In this document: positions 19,601 to 31,877 of the stretch, piece after piece
Layout of the letters: each line of letters starts with the position of its first letter
Numbering within the stretch: the stretch's first letter is position 1
Source of the DNA: Gonocerus acuteangulatus
Taxonomy: Eukaryota > Arthropoda > Insecta > Hemiptera > Coreidae
Length of the DNA stretch: 64,000 nt
Direction: 5' to 3'
Assembly (NCBI GenBank): GCA_946811695.1
Contig: OX328132.1
Span: 96,057,456-96,121,455, forward strand
Notes under the pieces: generated by a model
Databases searched by the model: none
The model's input: only the letters and a program-made list of their open reading frames with translations
Told to the model about the DNA's origin: nothing
Program-made: the position numbers and the translations under genes

Positions 19601-20395
19601 CCTGGTTTTCCACGGTAAGTCTAGCAAACACATATTTATCTACTTACATAACAATTTCAAGGTGCATGAAACACTTCATGAAACGTACGTTACCAGCTCT
19701 TGGACTGGACTATTATGTATGATCTGATTTAATGTATTTCCAACAAAACAAAGTTTTTTCTGCGTGAAAAAAGTTATTAGGAAATAAATTAATATGATGA
19801 CAAAATCTACATAACCCATTTTGAAAGTCATCGCCTCACTTGATAAAAGCTTCCGAATTTCCGTAATTTTTCTTTCTATTTTATTTCCGAGTTTAACATT
19901 AAAAATACAATACTTTCGCCTAATTTTTTTTATGATATTATTCAATAGAATGAGAAACTTTGTTGATTCGACTTTAGCTAGATCAATTATGGGAGGAGAG
20001 AGAAGTTGTTTAAAGGGCGCCCTTGGGAAGAGCTGAGCTGATGAAGTTGAGTGCACGATCTCTTTATTTAAAGGAAGCGAGGGTCGTCTATCCAAGCCGA
20101 AGGGCAAGGATTTGGGCAAGTCCTTCTTCTACATCCCGTCTCTTCTCTCCGCAATTTCTCTTCTCTCTTACATGGTTTTTTATTTCTTTTTTCGAAACTA
20201 TATTTACAATTCCTATTTATAGCCTGTTTTGCTTACCACTATACTGAACTGGCAAACATTCAGGATTATCCGTGTCAAAAGTGAATTTATTATGTCTAGT
20301 GAAGAGCCCAATTGATAAATAATATTATAAATTCATAAACCAAAATGTCTTTTGATCTACCGTTTTTACTTTAAGGTTCGGGACAAGCTATTATA
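19601..20395. other. Intergenic, no gene recognised
   Basis: A slightly GC-richer patch at 20,000-20,160 carries no convincing frame or splice structure. Nothing else recognised. Confidence 0.45.
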
Positions 20396-20985
20396 CAGAA
20401 ATTCATGCTGTCCTATTTACTATTTTGTAATATAGACATTCCTGGCTTTTGACATCTACTTGTTATTTAGAGTCCATTTTCTGTCAAGCAGTGTGATGAC
20501 AATGTCAAAACTATAAAACAGTAAAATAGGACAGCGTGAATTTGAGTCGAATGCCTTGAGCCGAAAAGTTATTTAATATAAGTGATAAAAAAAATTAATT
20601 GAGGTAGTATATCAAAAGAAATGTTGGTTTAAAAATGTATAATACTTATACATTTTTTATAAGAAAATGCGTTTAATTTTTGCCGAATTTTTAGCTTGAA
20701 ATTCAAGCCGTCATGAAGCGACCTTCTTGTTTTAGTCCTGATGAAGGTTTATATTTCAAGCCAAAACTTCGGAAAAAATAAAACGCATTTTATTATAAAA
20801 GATGTATAAATATTATAAATTCTTTAACCAAAATTTCTTTTGATATACTACCTCAATTAACATTTTTTTTTTATCACATATATTACTTACCTTTTTGACT
20901 CAAGGCATTATTACTCAAATTAACGCTGTACTATTTTACTATTTTATAGTTTGGACATTGTCATCACAATGTTTGATGGAAAATG
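20396..20985. mobile_element. Foldback with three alternating inverted segments
   Basis: 20,468-20,720 is mirrored by 20,740-20,985: ATTTTCTGTCAAGCAGTGTG with ACAATGTTTGATGGAAAAT, GATGACAATGTC with GACATTGTCATC, ATTGAGGTAGTATATCAAAA with TTTTGATATACTACCTCAAT. A third, minus-orientated copy of the outer end lies at 20,396-20,440 (CATGCTGTCCTATTTACTAT). The inner part (TTGCCGAA..TTAGCTTGAAATTCAAG and CCTGATGAAGG) is the same family as 17,020-17,252. Confidence 0.85.
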
Positions 20986-20999
20986 GAAGATCGATCTTT

Positions 21000-21368
21000 T
21001 TAACACGATATATCGATTGTTTGAATCGGTCTCCAAGGACCGATCTTTTCAAAGAATCGATCTCTAAGGGCCGATTTCTTAAAGAATCGATCTCTAAGGG
21101 CCGATCTTTTCAAAGAATCGATCTCTAAGGGCCGATCTTTTCAAAGAATCGATCTCTAAGGGCCGATCTTTCAAAGAATCGATCTCCAAGGGCCGATCTT
21201 TTTAAAGAATCGATCTCTAAGGGCCGATCTTTTTAAAGAATCTATCTCTAAGGGCCGATCTTTTTAAAGAATCGATCTCTAAGGGCCGATCTTTCAAAGA
21301 ATCGATCTCCAAGGGCCAATCTTTTTAAAGAATCGATCTCTAAGGGCCGATCTTTTAAAGAATCGTAT
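21000..21368 (+). repeat. ~30-31-bp minisatellite, about 12 copies
   Basis: The unit is AAAGAATCGATCTCTAAGGG plus CCGATCTTTT. Copies differ mainly in T-tract length and CTCTAAG versus CTCCAAG. The frame it keeps open (KESISKGR repeats) is an artefact. Confidence 0.95.
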
Positions 21369-21966
21369 ATCTAAAATACCTTAAAATAAAGTGTTTTATT
21401 TAGTCGAATATTTAAATACTTAATCTCACCTGTTGTTACTCAATCTCATTTCTGAATAATTCTCATTTATTTAACTGAAAAAGAAATTTACAGAACAGTG
21501 TCTTATGTCCAGTAACAGACAGAAACATTTTTCATAAAAAATAATATATAATGAAAACACTAAAGTTACATCATATTGAAATATATGGGTATTATTACAT
21601 ATACGTAAATGTTTACCTAATGAGAAAAAAATAGAATAAAACAATAACATTATAGGTACAACGACTCAATACCTTCCGTTTCTCCTAAGGTAATATATTA
21701 AAAATAAGGTTTCAAACTGTGATCTTAAATTGTATAACCATTTTTGTTTATTATTATTTTATTCTGTTTTTTCTAGTAATAAAAACGTAGTATTTTCATT
21801 ATATATTATTTTATTATGAAAAATATTTCTACTTTTAGTTTAAAGATATATTTTTCATATTATCAAGTATTCAAATCCACATATTTAGGTTGATTCGTAG
21901 AAATGATGGGGGATTCTGGAATGAAAATCAATTCGAATCGAAATGAAATACGAATATAAGTAATTT
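21369..21966. other. AT-rich spacer, no gene recognised
   Basis: Nothing recognised. Confidence 0.5.
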
Positions 21967-22203
21967 TATAGAATTGGCGAATAAGGCGGAAGGTCAATAA
22001 AACTACGCCACAGACTTTCACACTTTTTATTCCTCTTCCCTACATGTTTCGCGCCATTTTGGCTCCTCTTTAGGGGAATATACTTAAAACCTAACTTCAG
22101 CATCAACTTGAGGAGGAGAACCTTCCACTAGCAGGGCCTCGTCTCTCTGTGAAAGTGTGTGGCGTAGTTTTATTGACCTTCCGCCTTATTCGCCAATTCT
22201 ATA
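21967..22203. mobile_element. MITE with ~56-bp terminal inverted repeats
   Basis: TATAGAATTGGCGAATAAGG and CGGAAGGTCAATAAAACTAC at the left mirror the right end with one visible mismatch. The total length is 237 bp. The interior holds a minus-strand hammerhead-like motif (22,047-22,073). Confidence 0.93.
22047..22073 (-). ncRNA. Hammerhead-like core motif
   Basis: The minus strand reads CTAAAGA, a stem GAGCC/AAAA/TGGC(GC), then GAAAC. It has one change from CUGANGA in the first box. It lies in the middle of the 237-bp MITE. Confidence 0.35.
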
Positions 22204-22549
22204 TATTTGAGCTAAGGGTCATTTAAGGAATAATTAAGTAATTTTCGGTAATCGTGAAATAATCCCTATCGAAGATCGACCTATATCGAAGATTTAGACG
22301 CTCATTAGTTGTGGCCAACATAGTAATTTAGAAAAAAATGTAGATTTTTAGAGGCAAATAATGCGATTAAAAAGAAGTTTTTTTTAATTATCATAGCACC
22401 CGTTTTTAGTTCGATGACCAAACTTTCTTTTGATAATAGAATTTTATGTTTTGGACGCTATCAATTTTTTAAATAACTGACTACAAACACAGATGATTGT
22501 TGCTTTGTACGTGGAATGTTTTTATTGGCTATATTTAGTTTTTAGGCTC
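22204..22549. other. AT-rich spacer, no gene recognised
   Basis: Nothing recognised apart from short echoes of the 20.6-20.9 kb repeat (CCAAACTTTCTTTTGAT). Confidence 0.45.
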
Positions 22550-22615
22550 CTGAAGAGGCATCGGATGATGCGAAACATAATGTTCATTTAGAATTTTATT
22601 CATTTACCTTCTGTC
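22550..22615 (+). ncRNA. Hammerhead-like motif, best core in the window
   Basis: CTGAAGA (22,550-22,556), a perfect 5-bp stem GCATC/GGAT/GATGC, then GAAAC. The core boxes and stem II match a hammerhead ribozyme. Stem III and the cleavage triplet could not be assigned with confidence. CATTTACCTTCTGTCTACAC downstream resembles the TTGACCTTCCGCC end of the other copies. Confidence 0.42.
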
Positions 22616-23386
22616 TACACATGAAAAAGGAAACTTAATGCATTCAAAATATTAAAATAAATGCCCATTATGTAAACTCTCGTCATGCCCATTGCAGTAT
22701 CAATCCGTGAGTGACGAAAGCAGCCCAGAAGATTGCCATCTGGTAGCCTTAAAGTAATAGGAGCGTGAGAAATATTTAAACAAGGAACATGTCGGTGAGG
22801 ATTTAAAAGTTTGCAGAACATGCTTTCTTCTTAAGGCTTTAGATTGTTAAGAAAGTGCAACTCGTGTTGAGCCTTAAACTGTAAGTGCCGAGACCTCTTC
22901 TAATTATAGCATAGCAGAGGTAATAAAAACTTAAGGAGAACTTTAGTATCGGAGTGAGGGATTACCTTTAACTAGCAAGGCTTGCTCATGTCTGCAGAAC
23001 TCATAAAATTCCGGAATAACCAGTGAGTAGGCGGAATTAGTTTGGTCTTAACAACCATTTTTAAACATTTATCTAATTGTGTCATTAGAAATTACACTAA
23101 TATCTAATACGAGAAGAACTGATTGCCTTTCAGGAACAGCAGAGGGTTGCCCTTACATTAACTATATATTAACATTTTAAAACACAAACATCCATTTAAT
23201 TCTACGAAAAATTAAGATTATTAGTTGGAAGCCTTTAGAAATATTAGTTCTAAAGATTAGAATAGAAATCTAATTTCAATTAATAATTTTTTTTTTTTAA
23301 CTAACATATTATCAATTAATTTTACCAGGGCAGTAACGGTAGACCACAGAAATATAGTGTGAACTCCCTGACCCAATAGATAATTT
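22616..23386. other. Intergenic, no gene recognised
   Basis: AT-rich. No domain seen. Confidence 0.5.
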
Positions 23387-23400
23387 AATAATGTTAGTAG

Positions 23401-23579
23401 GGGTCTCCCGTGGTCTAGTGGCTAGCGCCTTAGATTCATAAGTGGGAGATGGTGGGTTCGATCCCCAACGGTGACAGAAATTTTCTCATCTCCGGGCTCG
23501 CTGAAAATATTCCTGGTTGCACCCTGGATGTCGGCGCTAATGGCCGAGATTTGTCGATGCGCCGTTAAAAATAAAATAA
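23401..23579 (+). mobile_element. SINE1, complete, with 14-bp target duplication
   Basis: Head GGGGTCTCCCGTGGTCTAGT, B box GGTTCGATCCC, body CACCCTGGATGTCGGCGC and tail CGCCGTTAAAAATAAAAT. AATAATGTTAGTAG occurs at 23,387-23,400 and 23,580-23,593, marking both ends. This is the cleanest plus-strand copy. Confidence 0.95.
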
Positions 23580-23622
23580 AATAATGTTAGTAGTTTTAAT
23601 GTTGTTATGAAAATATAGAAAG

Positions 23623-24630
23623 TAAAACCTCGTTTACCCGGATCAAGTGGGACCGGGGCTGATCCGAGTTAACGAAAATCCGGATTATCCAGAGAATGAC
23701 GTAAAAGCGAAACAAAAACATATAAATCACCGAAATATAATTAATGGAGTTTAGAAATTATTATCGATGCACTTTCATCTAAAAAAAGTCCGACTCGCAG
23801 GAACTGCGTCATCTTAGCGCGGTTACAAACATTTCGAAGAAATGGAATAGATTAGCATCACAAATCACAGGAAACTGACAGTAGCCAACATACACAGAAG
23901 CGGATAATTCTTAATCTGTATAAGTCAATACAATTATGTACTGAAAACGTACTTACTCTTCGACTACTGCTGAGAAGGCTCTATTCTAAACAACCAAACA
24001 TTTTATGTATCTTTTTTTACTAGCAAATTCGGTTATAATCACTGTAAATATGTGCTTCATGGCGAAAAAATTTCCATTCTGTCGTGGGTTAAATCTTTTT
24101 ATAAAATAAGAAATAACAATAACTTCAGTTGGAGGCTATGAGGAAGGTTATATAAATAGGAGAATTCAAAACAAACCTATGTATAAGTTATCATGTTTAG
24201 CCACAGCCATCTTGATTTCCACAGCCATTCCAAACTTATTACCAATACCTTTTACAGTTTCTTGGCTTATTTGACTAAAATAATAATTTCACTGATAAAT
24301 GCAATTATAACGGTTTTTATGTTTTGTCTAAGCCTTGGTTAACGAAACAGCAAAAAGATACTGCAACTCAACCTTCACGCTAGGAAAACTCGTGTGATTT
24401 ACCTACTGAGAATCTATGTAATTTTTGTTCTGAGCGAGTCGCCTTAGTTACGGTCGCTCATAAATAAATAAATAAATAAATACTGAGAATAGCAACTTAT
24501 TTTATGAAAAACGAGACAAATGAGACGTATGACTTCATTTACTGCGCTGAAAAAACATAATTTCGTTTTCAAAACTGCTCCGGGTTATCCGGACGTCCGA
24601 GTTAAAGAGGTCCGGGTTAGCACAATTTAT
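23623..24630. mobile_element. Degenerate pogo/Tigger-like element
   Basis: The left end reads AAAACCTCGTTTACCCGGAT, GGGACCGGGGCTGATCCGAG and TAACGAAAATCCGGATTATC. The right end reads GGGTTATCCGGACGTCCGAG and AAAGAGGTCCGGGTTAGCAC, an inverted, diverged counterpart. This 'xxCCTCGxTTAACCGG ... ATCCGGATTATC' style is typical of pogo/Tigger ends. There is no transposase frame. An unrelated ~41-nt module (23,784-23,824) and an (AAAT)n run (24,464-24,482) are embedded. Confidence 0.5.
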
Positions 24631-25330
24631 AATAATTTATAGTCCTTAATTCTGCCCAATCTTTTGTTGTATTTAGCTCTCTAAGTTACTGATAATTGTG
24701 GACATATAAATTTGTTTTTGTTTGTTATTTAAAAAAGTGCAAATCGCCGTCGCTGCGGGGCTTGTAAAATAACAAAATATATTAAGCTTTTGTGTTTCAT
24801 ATATTCCATCCTACCATTGAAAGATCCTTTGCCGTTTCTTGTTATTAATTTTAAAGCACCGCGCCCTCGAAAAATATAAATCTACCTTCACCTACCCTTA
24901 TTTTAAGTCCATAAGTTAGTTCGCGCAGCACTTGTTGGCTGTCTTATTTTGTTCCCAGAAAAATAAGAAGCTATACACTTCAGCTATAACAAATGTCTTT
25001 TTTCTTCTATTGACTGATATAAATTTCAGTTTCATATATACATTGCATATGTATGTTAAGTATTACAGTTTTATATGTTTATTTTTTGGATACTTCCATC
25101 GATATGTTGCTATGAAAGGTCTTTACTTAAGTAATGCAATTTATGAAACATCAGCGTATCAACAAAAGGGCATGAAATATGATTTCCAGAAGGTTCCCTT
25201 TGTGCTTTTTTGATTTTATTGACTTTCCAAGTAGTGGCTATCATTTTCCCGTATTGAATATAATACATCTGCTCCAAGGGATTGAAATATTAAAATATGT
25301 CGGATATGAGGCTGAATATCTGATAAAACG
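24631..25330. other. Intergenic, no gene recognised
   Basis: AT-rich open frames (24,932-25,376) lack domains and are not called. Confidence 0.45.
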
Positions 25331-25410
25331 GGATTGGAAGATACCTTTGAAGGGCAATATGTATGATTGGTCATGATTTACATTGCCCTTCAAAGCTACC
25401 TTCCAAACCA
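25331..25410. repeat. Short hairpin, ~27-bp arms
   Basis: TTGGAAGATACCTTTGAAGG and GCAAT mirror ATTGCCCTTCAAAGCTACCTTCCAA with about two mismatches. The loop is about 24 nt. Confidence 0.8.
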
Positions 25411-25713
25411 TATATTAAATTCCATTTGCCAGAATTATCATTTATCCGGACGTATCCTGCTTTCAAAACGTTTAGTATCCTATAGGGAAGTAACTAGTTT
25501 ATACTGTCAAAAGTTCAATCTTGTACGCCAGGAAATTTTTGAAACAATACAAAATTCCTCCGAAAATTCGTATCTTTGACAATAAAAGCTAATCGGATGA
25601 AATTGTTTTATATAACTGCAAACGTTTTGCGGGGATAAAGGGAAAAGTAGAAAACCTTTCCTTCCTCAATAGGGAGGAACCCCGCTGATTTCGCGTTCCA
25701 GAAAACCAAACAA

Positions 25714-25716
<3 letters not shown>

Positions 25717-25771
<55 letters not shown>
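25717..25771. repeat. (TA)n microsatellite
   Basis: About 55 bp of TA. Confidence 0.97.
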
Positions 25772-25774
<3 letters not shown>

Positions 25775-25848
25775 CAGAGTTTTTTGATGAAATTCGCGCA
25801 AAACATTTGTAGCGCTTACTTTTTTGCGGTTTGCAGGTACACTATATA

Positions 25849-26958
25849 CAGGGTGTCCCAGCATATGTGTCCACCCCCTTTTCCTCCTAGAGTCGTTGGA
25901 ATTTCGAAATGCAACTTGGTATGTCATAGTTATGTAGCATGAGGTTTCTTTTGAAGGTTTAGTTGACTTTGTAACATTCTCCAGTTTTTCTCCAGCGCAT
26001 CTAACTCTTGAGTTTCCAATGGCAGCAGGTATTTTTTTATGACGAATTCTGATAGAAAATTTAATTTTAAGACTAATTTATTCTGAGACATCTTTTGATC
26101 CGACGCACCGTTTGCGCGTAAAACGCAAAAAAAACAATATCGCTGAAAAATATCGCTCTTTTGTAGACAAATTCCTATTTATCACTGAAACCAAGCCTTG
26201 ATACGTAAAAACACCTCAATGCAAACGTTGTAGCCTATTAATTTTTCTTTCAGATGATACCAAGATCAAAGTTCTAGATTGAAAATTTAACGGGATATTA
26301 TGAATGAAAAATATACCTTAAAAGTTTTAAAAAATAACAATTCAGAAAATCGATATGAATAGAAGAAAAAGTATCTGTCATAAACAATAAAAAAAAAGTG
26401 CTTATTTACTTTATGAAAAAAAGTAATTAAAATTATTATAAAACAGAACAGAATAAATTTCTCTTTCCATATGAAATTATATCATTAAACCCATCTCATC
26501 AATCGACCCAACGTAAATTTTCCTTCATAATATCTCGTTAAATATTCAATCCACATCTTTGATCTTTGTATCATTAGAAAGGAAAATTAATAGGCTACAA
26601 TCGAGGTGTTTTTACGTCAAGGCTTGGTTTCAGTGATAAATAGGAATTTGTCTACAAAAGGGCGATATTTTTCAGTTTTTTGCATTTTACGCGCAAACGG
26701 TGCGTCGGATCACAAGATGTCTCAGAATAAATTAGTCTTAAAATTAAATTTTCTATCAGAATTCATCATAAAAAATACCTGCTGCCATTGGAAACTCAAG
26801 AGTTAGACGCGCTGGAGAAAAACTGGAGAATGTTACAAAGTCAACTAAACCTTCAAAAGAAACCTCATGCTACATAACTATGACCTACCAAGTTTCATTT
26901 CGAAATTCCAGCAACTCTAGGAGGAAAAGGGGGTGGACACATATGCTGGGACACCCTG
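25849..26958. mobile_element. 1,110-bp mariner-type foldback MITE with ~490-bp arms
   Basis: It starts TA|CAGGGTGTCCCAGCATATG and ends CATATGCTGGGACACCCTG|TA, i.e. a TA target duplication. The arms pair almost base for base from 25,849-26,340 and 26,470-26,958; landmark pairs are CTCAAGAGTTAGA, AGACATCTT, TTTGCGCGTAAAA and ATTAATAGGCTACAA. The centre is AT-rich and carries no transposase. The CAGGGTG ends match the mariner/IS630-like elements elsewhere in the window, which probably supplied the transposase. Confidence 0.95.
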
Positions 26959-27164
26959 TATATAAGTTTTCTAACGTGGGAAAAGAAATGTACCCATTTT
27001 GAAGGCGAAATCTGTATCCGATTACGTCCAAAGAAGATACATCTAGTTTTTCAGCTGGGATATTTAGTTGAAAATATGAATCGACATTCAGAATTCATCC
27101 TAACTAACTTTTTTAAAGTTAAGAGAAAGTATTAGAAATATATATATCATTGTAGGTAGATTCC
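26959..27164. other. Short spacer, no gene recognised
   Basis: Nothing recognised. Confidence 0.4.
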
Positions 27165-27232
27165 CCCTAGAGGGAATGAAACTCACGATTCTTGGCACGG
27201 AGTGTTAAGTGCTCGGCGGTACATACACTAAA
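27165..27232 (-). mobile_element. SINE2 head fragment
   Basis: AGAGGGAATGAAACTCACGA, TTGGCACGGAGTGTTAAGTG and CTCGGCGGTAC align with the SINE2 head at 47,335-47,412 on the minus strand. The body is missing. Confidence 0.55.
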
Positions 27233-27700
27233 ATTGAAATCTTATTAAATTCTCTTTAAAAACGATTCTATAGAAATATTGCACGATTTCAGTCGGAGAA
27301 GTAGATGAAAACTTCACCTACTGCAAACTTTAAATGTTTTAAGAAAGTGTTGGCCACCCTTCTTTGATTTGTTTTTTTTTTTTATCGCCAGTTCTGTTTG
27401 TTTGTTTGACGTATACATGGGCGAAAAACCTTATGGTCGTCAGCGCCCTACCGTGCAAAAACATGCTACACGAAATATTCACTTCATGCCCAACAGGCTT
27501 TCCTTGATTAGCATTCGTGTCTTTCTTAAACAATTATTTTTAATTGTCTTATTTATTTATTTTTTCCTTTCCTTTTGTACTGTATTCCTTTCCCCCCCCC
27601 CCTCTCCCTTTTTACACATTCCTAAACCGCCTGTTCTTTCCTCTATATAGAGGAAAAATAAATTTTTCAGTAAAACAAGGCAAGTAAATACGAAACACGA
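27233..27700. other. Spacer with C9 run and pyrimidine tract
   Basis: The T/C-rich stretch 27,530-27,620 contains a C10-like run. No gene. Confidence 0.45.
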
Positions 27701-27710
27701 GTATTATTTG

Positions 27711-28168
27711 TTGTTTCGACTAGTTACGTTTTCTGTTCAATGTGAGGCATAATATCTCGCTATTCTTGAAGGAACCATAGGAGTAGTTGCTTGAATTGTT
27801 TACTGTATATTACAGTGATATTTGTTGTTTCCACTAGTTACGTTTTCTGTTCAATGTGAGGCATAATATCTCACTATTCTTGAAGGAACCATAGGAGTTG
27901 TTGCTTCAATTGTTTACTGTATATTAATGGTGATATTTGTTGTTTCCACTAGTTACGTTTTCTGTTCAATGTGAGGCATAATATCTCACTATTCTTGAAG
28001 GAACCATAGGAGTAGTTGCTTCGATTGTTTACTGTATATTACAGTGATGTTTGTTGTTTCCACTAGTTACGTTTTCTGTTCAATGTGAGGCATAATATCT
28101 CACTATTCTTGAAGGAACCATAGGAGTAGTTGCTTCAATTGTTTACTGTATATTACAGTGATATTTTT
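27711..28168 (+). repeat. 114-bp tandem array, four copies
   Basis: TTGTTTC[C/G]ACTAGTTACG starts at 27,711, 27,825, 27,940 and 28,054. The copies are nearly identical (TGTGAGGCATAATATCTC, GAAGGAACCATAGGAGT). Confidence 0.96.
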
Positions 28169-28250
28169 CTACTCCAACCTTTCCAAATTTGAGATAGGAG
28201 CGGTATGGACCCGCGTAAAGATGAGTTCCTGCGAGTCGGACGTTTTATTG
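28169..28250 (+). repeat. End fragment of the 4.2/54.3 kb repeat
   Basis: CCTTTCCAAATTTGAGATAG, then GAGTTCCTGCGAGTCGGACG matches 4,648-4,712. Confidence 0.7.
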
Positions 28251-29554
28251 CGATTTTGCCCCCCCAAAAAAAAGTAGCTAAACTCATAAGGTTATATCAT
28301 CGCGTAAGAAAACACCTCATGTAATATTTAAAAAAATAAAATAAATAAAGGTGTTTTGAACAGCCAACTTACAGTACAAAACGTAAGTTGATTCTACGGT
28401 CAATCGTTAGAACATAAGCTATTCACCTAAAAAGACAACATCAGGTATTGAAAAAAATATCCTGCGCTTCTGAAGATGCACGAGTGATTTCATGAATAAA
28501 TACCGCGAAATTCGTTTCTAGGATTTGCAAGCACGGCGTATAACGTCTTTTGAGTGAACTGTTTTTCATTTACAGGAGTGAAAAAAAAAAGTCGACGACA
28601 AATAGCATTTAGAATAAGTTGAAGTAAGTCTGAAATTGAATTGCCCTGAAGAGAGCAAAGTAAGTTTGCTGCTAGTTTTGGAAGTAAAGATCTTTTCTAC
28701 CTTTCCAGTCCGTTGCTACAAGGAATCGATCCTGCCCGGAGGCTGGCCTAGACGTGTTCGGCTTTAGCTGACAAGGCTTTCATAGCAGAAAATCAGATTG
28801 TTCAGCCTATTAGTCCCGACAGCCTAGAAAAAAAATCTCACGGAATTCTCAAATTCTGTGATTTTTCTAACTATCTCTTTTGGTTAGGATTGTTTTTGTA
28901 ATTTATTTTATTATTGCATACAAGGCTTAATAAATGAATATAAGTGCATCTTTGGACATTAATAAAATATCTTAATATATTCAATAAATATGTATATCCA
29001 AAAATAACAAGACTGTAATATCATTTACATAATAGTAATTTTTGATATAAACTTAAGGGTCTAGAAAAGACTGCGGACTAATTAATGTAATTTTTGATAC
29101 AATTATTATTTTTAGGTTTATCTATTTGAAAACAAGCCCAAGAGTTGTGCCATAAACACGCCAGGGAAATAAAGAATGTTATAAATAAGAGTTTCCGCCT
29201 TATCTTTAGACCGCTACATTCAAGACACAGGCGTTGTGCGAGTCACGCGGAATTCCTCTGGTCAGGGGTTCATGCTTCATACGGAGCAGATTTGGTACAT
29301 CTCTACGCGCTATTAACCTTCTTGTGAGCTTAGTCCTAATGGAGGAAACAGAAGCAAGTTGTACGATTTAGTGGAACACTAGGAAAACTGAGAGAATAAA
29401 AAAAAAAAGAAAAAAAAAGTAGATCGCCCGAGAATTCAATTTTATTAGAATTCATTGCGTCTTTGTCAACCCTCTTTGTGAATCTGTAGTCCGTTAGAGA
29501 ACTGAGGGAAAAAATTCGCAAGAAACCTCTGATTCATCGAGAAAAACAAAATCA
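28251..29554. other. Intergenic, no gene recognised
   Basis: GC-richer patches at 28,690-28,830 and 29,200-29,320 lack a convincing frame. An (A)n run lies at 29,400-29,417. Confidence 0.45.
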
Positions 29555-29556
29555 GG

Positions 29557-29745
29557 AGGCTTGGTGGCCGTAAGTGTTATGGCGAGACCACTTAACAGTC
29601 GTGGGTTCCATTCCCACTATGGGGTGGTGGCTTTTATTTAGAAAAAAGAAAAGGTATCAGCCCTGTCCTGGCAAGAAAAGGGCGGTAACCTATAGATTAC
29701 CCGTCCCAAAATTCGTAGTTAATAATAATGGACGTTAAAATTTAA
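29557..29745 (+). mobile_element. SINE2, tRNA-Ser/Leu-like SINE
   Basis: Head GGTGGCCGTAAGTGTTATGG, B box GGGTTCCATTCCC, then GTGGCTTTTATTTAGAAAAA, CAGCCCTGTCCTGGCAAGAA and the tail CCGTCCCAAAATTCG...TAATGGACGTTAAAATTTAA. The A box 'TGGCCGnnnGnTAnGG' followed by a longer gap resembles class II (Ser/Leu) tRNAs. Other copies are at 47,214-47,412 and 53,732-53,885, with tails at 59,096 and 60,823. Confidence 0.85.
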
Positions 29746-31015
<1,270 letters not shown>

Positions 31016-31608
31016 GATAAATACACATACTCACCATGAAAAAAAACTGACACTCTATATCATTTATTATTGTCTGTTCTGTCCAGAAACTAATAAATCT
31101 GCGTGTGTGTTTTTTTTAAACTTAGAAAAAGTATAAGATAAGATTTGTGAGGTTTTTTCAAGAAAGTATTATTATTACACAAATACTTGTTATTGATAAA
31201 ATAATTCGATAATATCACTCACAATCGGTAAGCGAGTTGAAAAATATTAAAAATGTCCGTTTTTCTGTCTAGCAAAAGTATTTAAAAAATGGTTGGATAT
31301 AGCGAAAATTCTTTTGTATAAAGTTTGCCTAAAGATAATTAAATTTACTCCCCTTCTCTCCCTCTTGTCCCCTATCCCGCGCAGTTCGGTTGAAAATTGT
31401 CTATTTTCAAAAGCTGTATCGCATTTGCTACTCATGCTACCAAAACGTTACTGACATGAAAGTTGTAGTAGAACTAATTAAAAACATTATATAAAAGGAT
31501 TTTTTGTATATTAAACAGTTTTTGAGTTACTTGAAAAAAAAAAATCAAAAAAAGTAATACATTCTGTGGTTTTTCGGCTGTCAAAAGTTCTCCCGGGGTC
31601 GACCATAT
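31016..31608. other. Intergenic, no gene recognised
   Basis: Nothing recognised. Confidence 0.5.
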
Positions 31609-31616
31609 TGGATAAC

Positions 31617-31620
<4 letters not shown>

Positions 31621-31698
<78 letters not shown>

Positions 31699-31860
31699 GG
31701 CGCATCTACATCTAGGTCATTAGCGCCGACATCCAGGGTGCAGCGAGGAATTTTCCCAGCGAGCCCTGAGATGAGAAAATTCCTGCCGGAGGCGGGAATC
31801 GAACCCACCATCTCCCGCTTATGAATCCAGCGCGATAGCCACTAGACCACGGGAGACCCC
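31621..31860 (-). mobile_element. SINE1, complete, very long A tail and 17-bp target duplication
   Basis: Plus-strand T-run of about 75 nt (31,621-31,696), body from ACGGCGCATC to the head GACCACGGGAGACCCC. TGGATAACATGATTTTT occurs at 31,609-31,625 and again at 31,861-31,877. The long tail and exact duplication indicate a young insertion. Confidence 0.96.
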
Positions 31861-31877
31861 TGGATAACATGATTTTT

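Noticed and set aside
20895..21128. KESISKGR repeat protein
   Set aside because: It is produced by the 31-bp minisatellite, whose unit is not a multiple of 3 overall, so the frame is soon lost.
21000..21368. CRISPR array
   Set aside because: Units are contiguous with no unique spacers, in a eukaryotic context. The 51,148, 49,725 and 27,711 arrays were rejected for the same reason.
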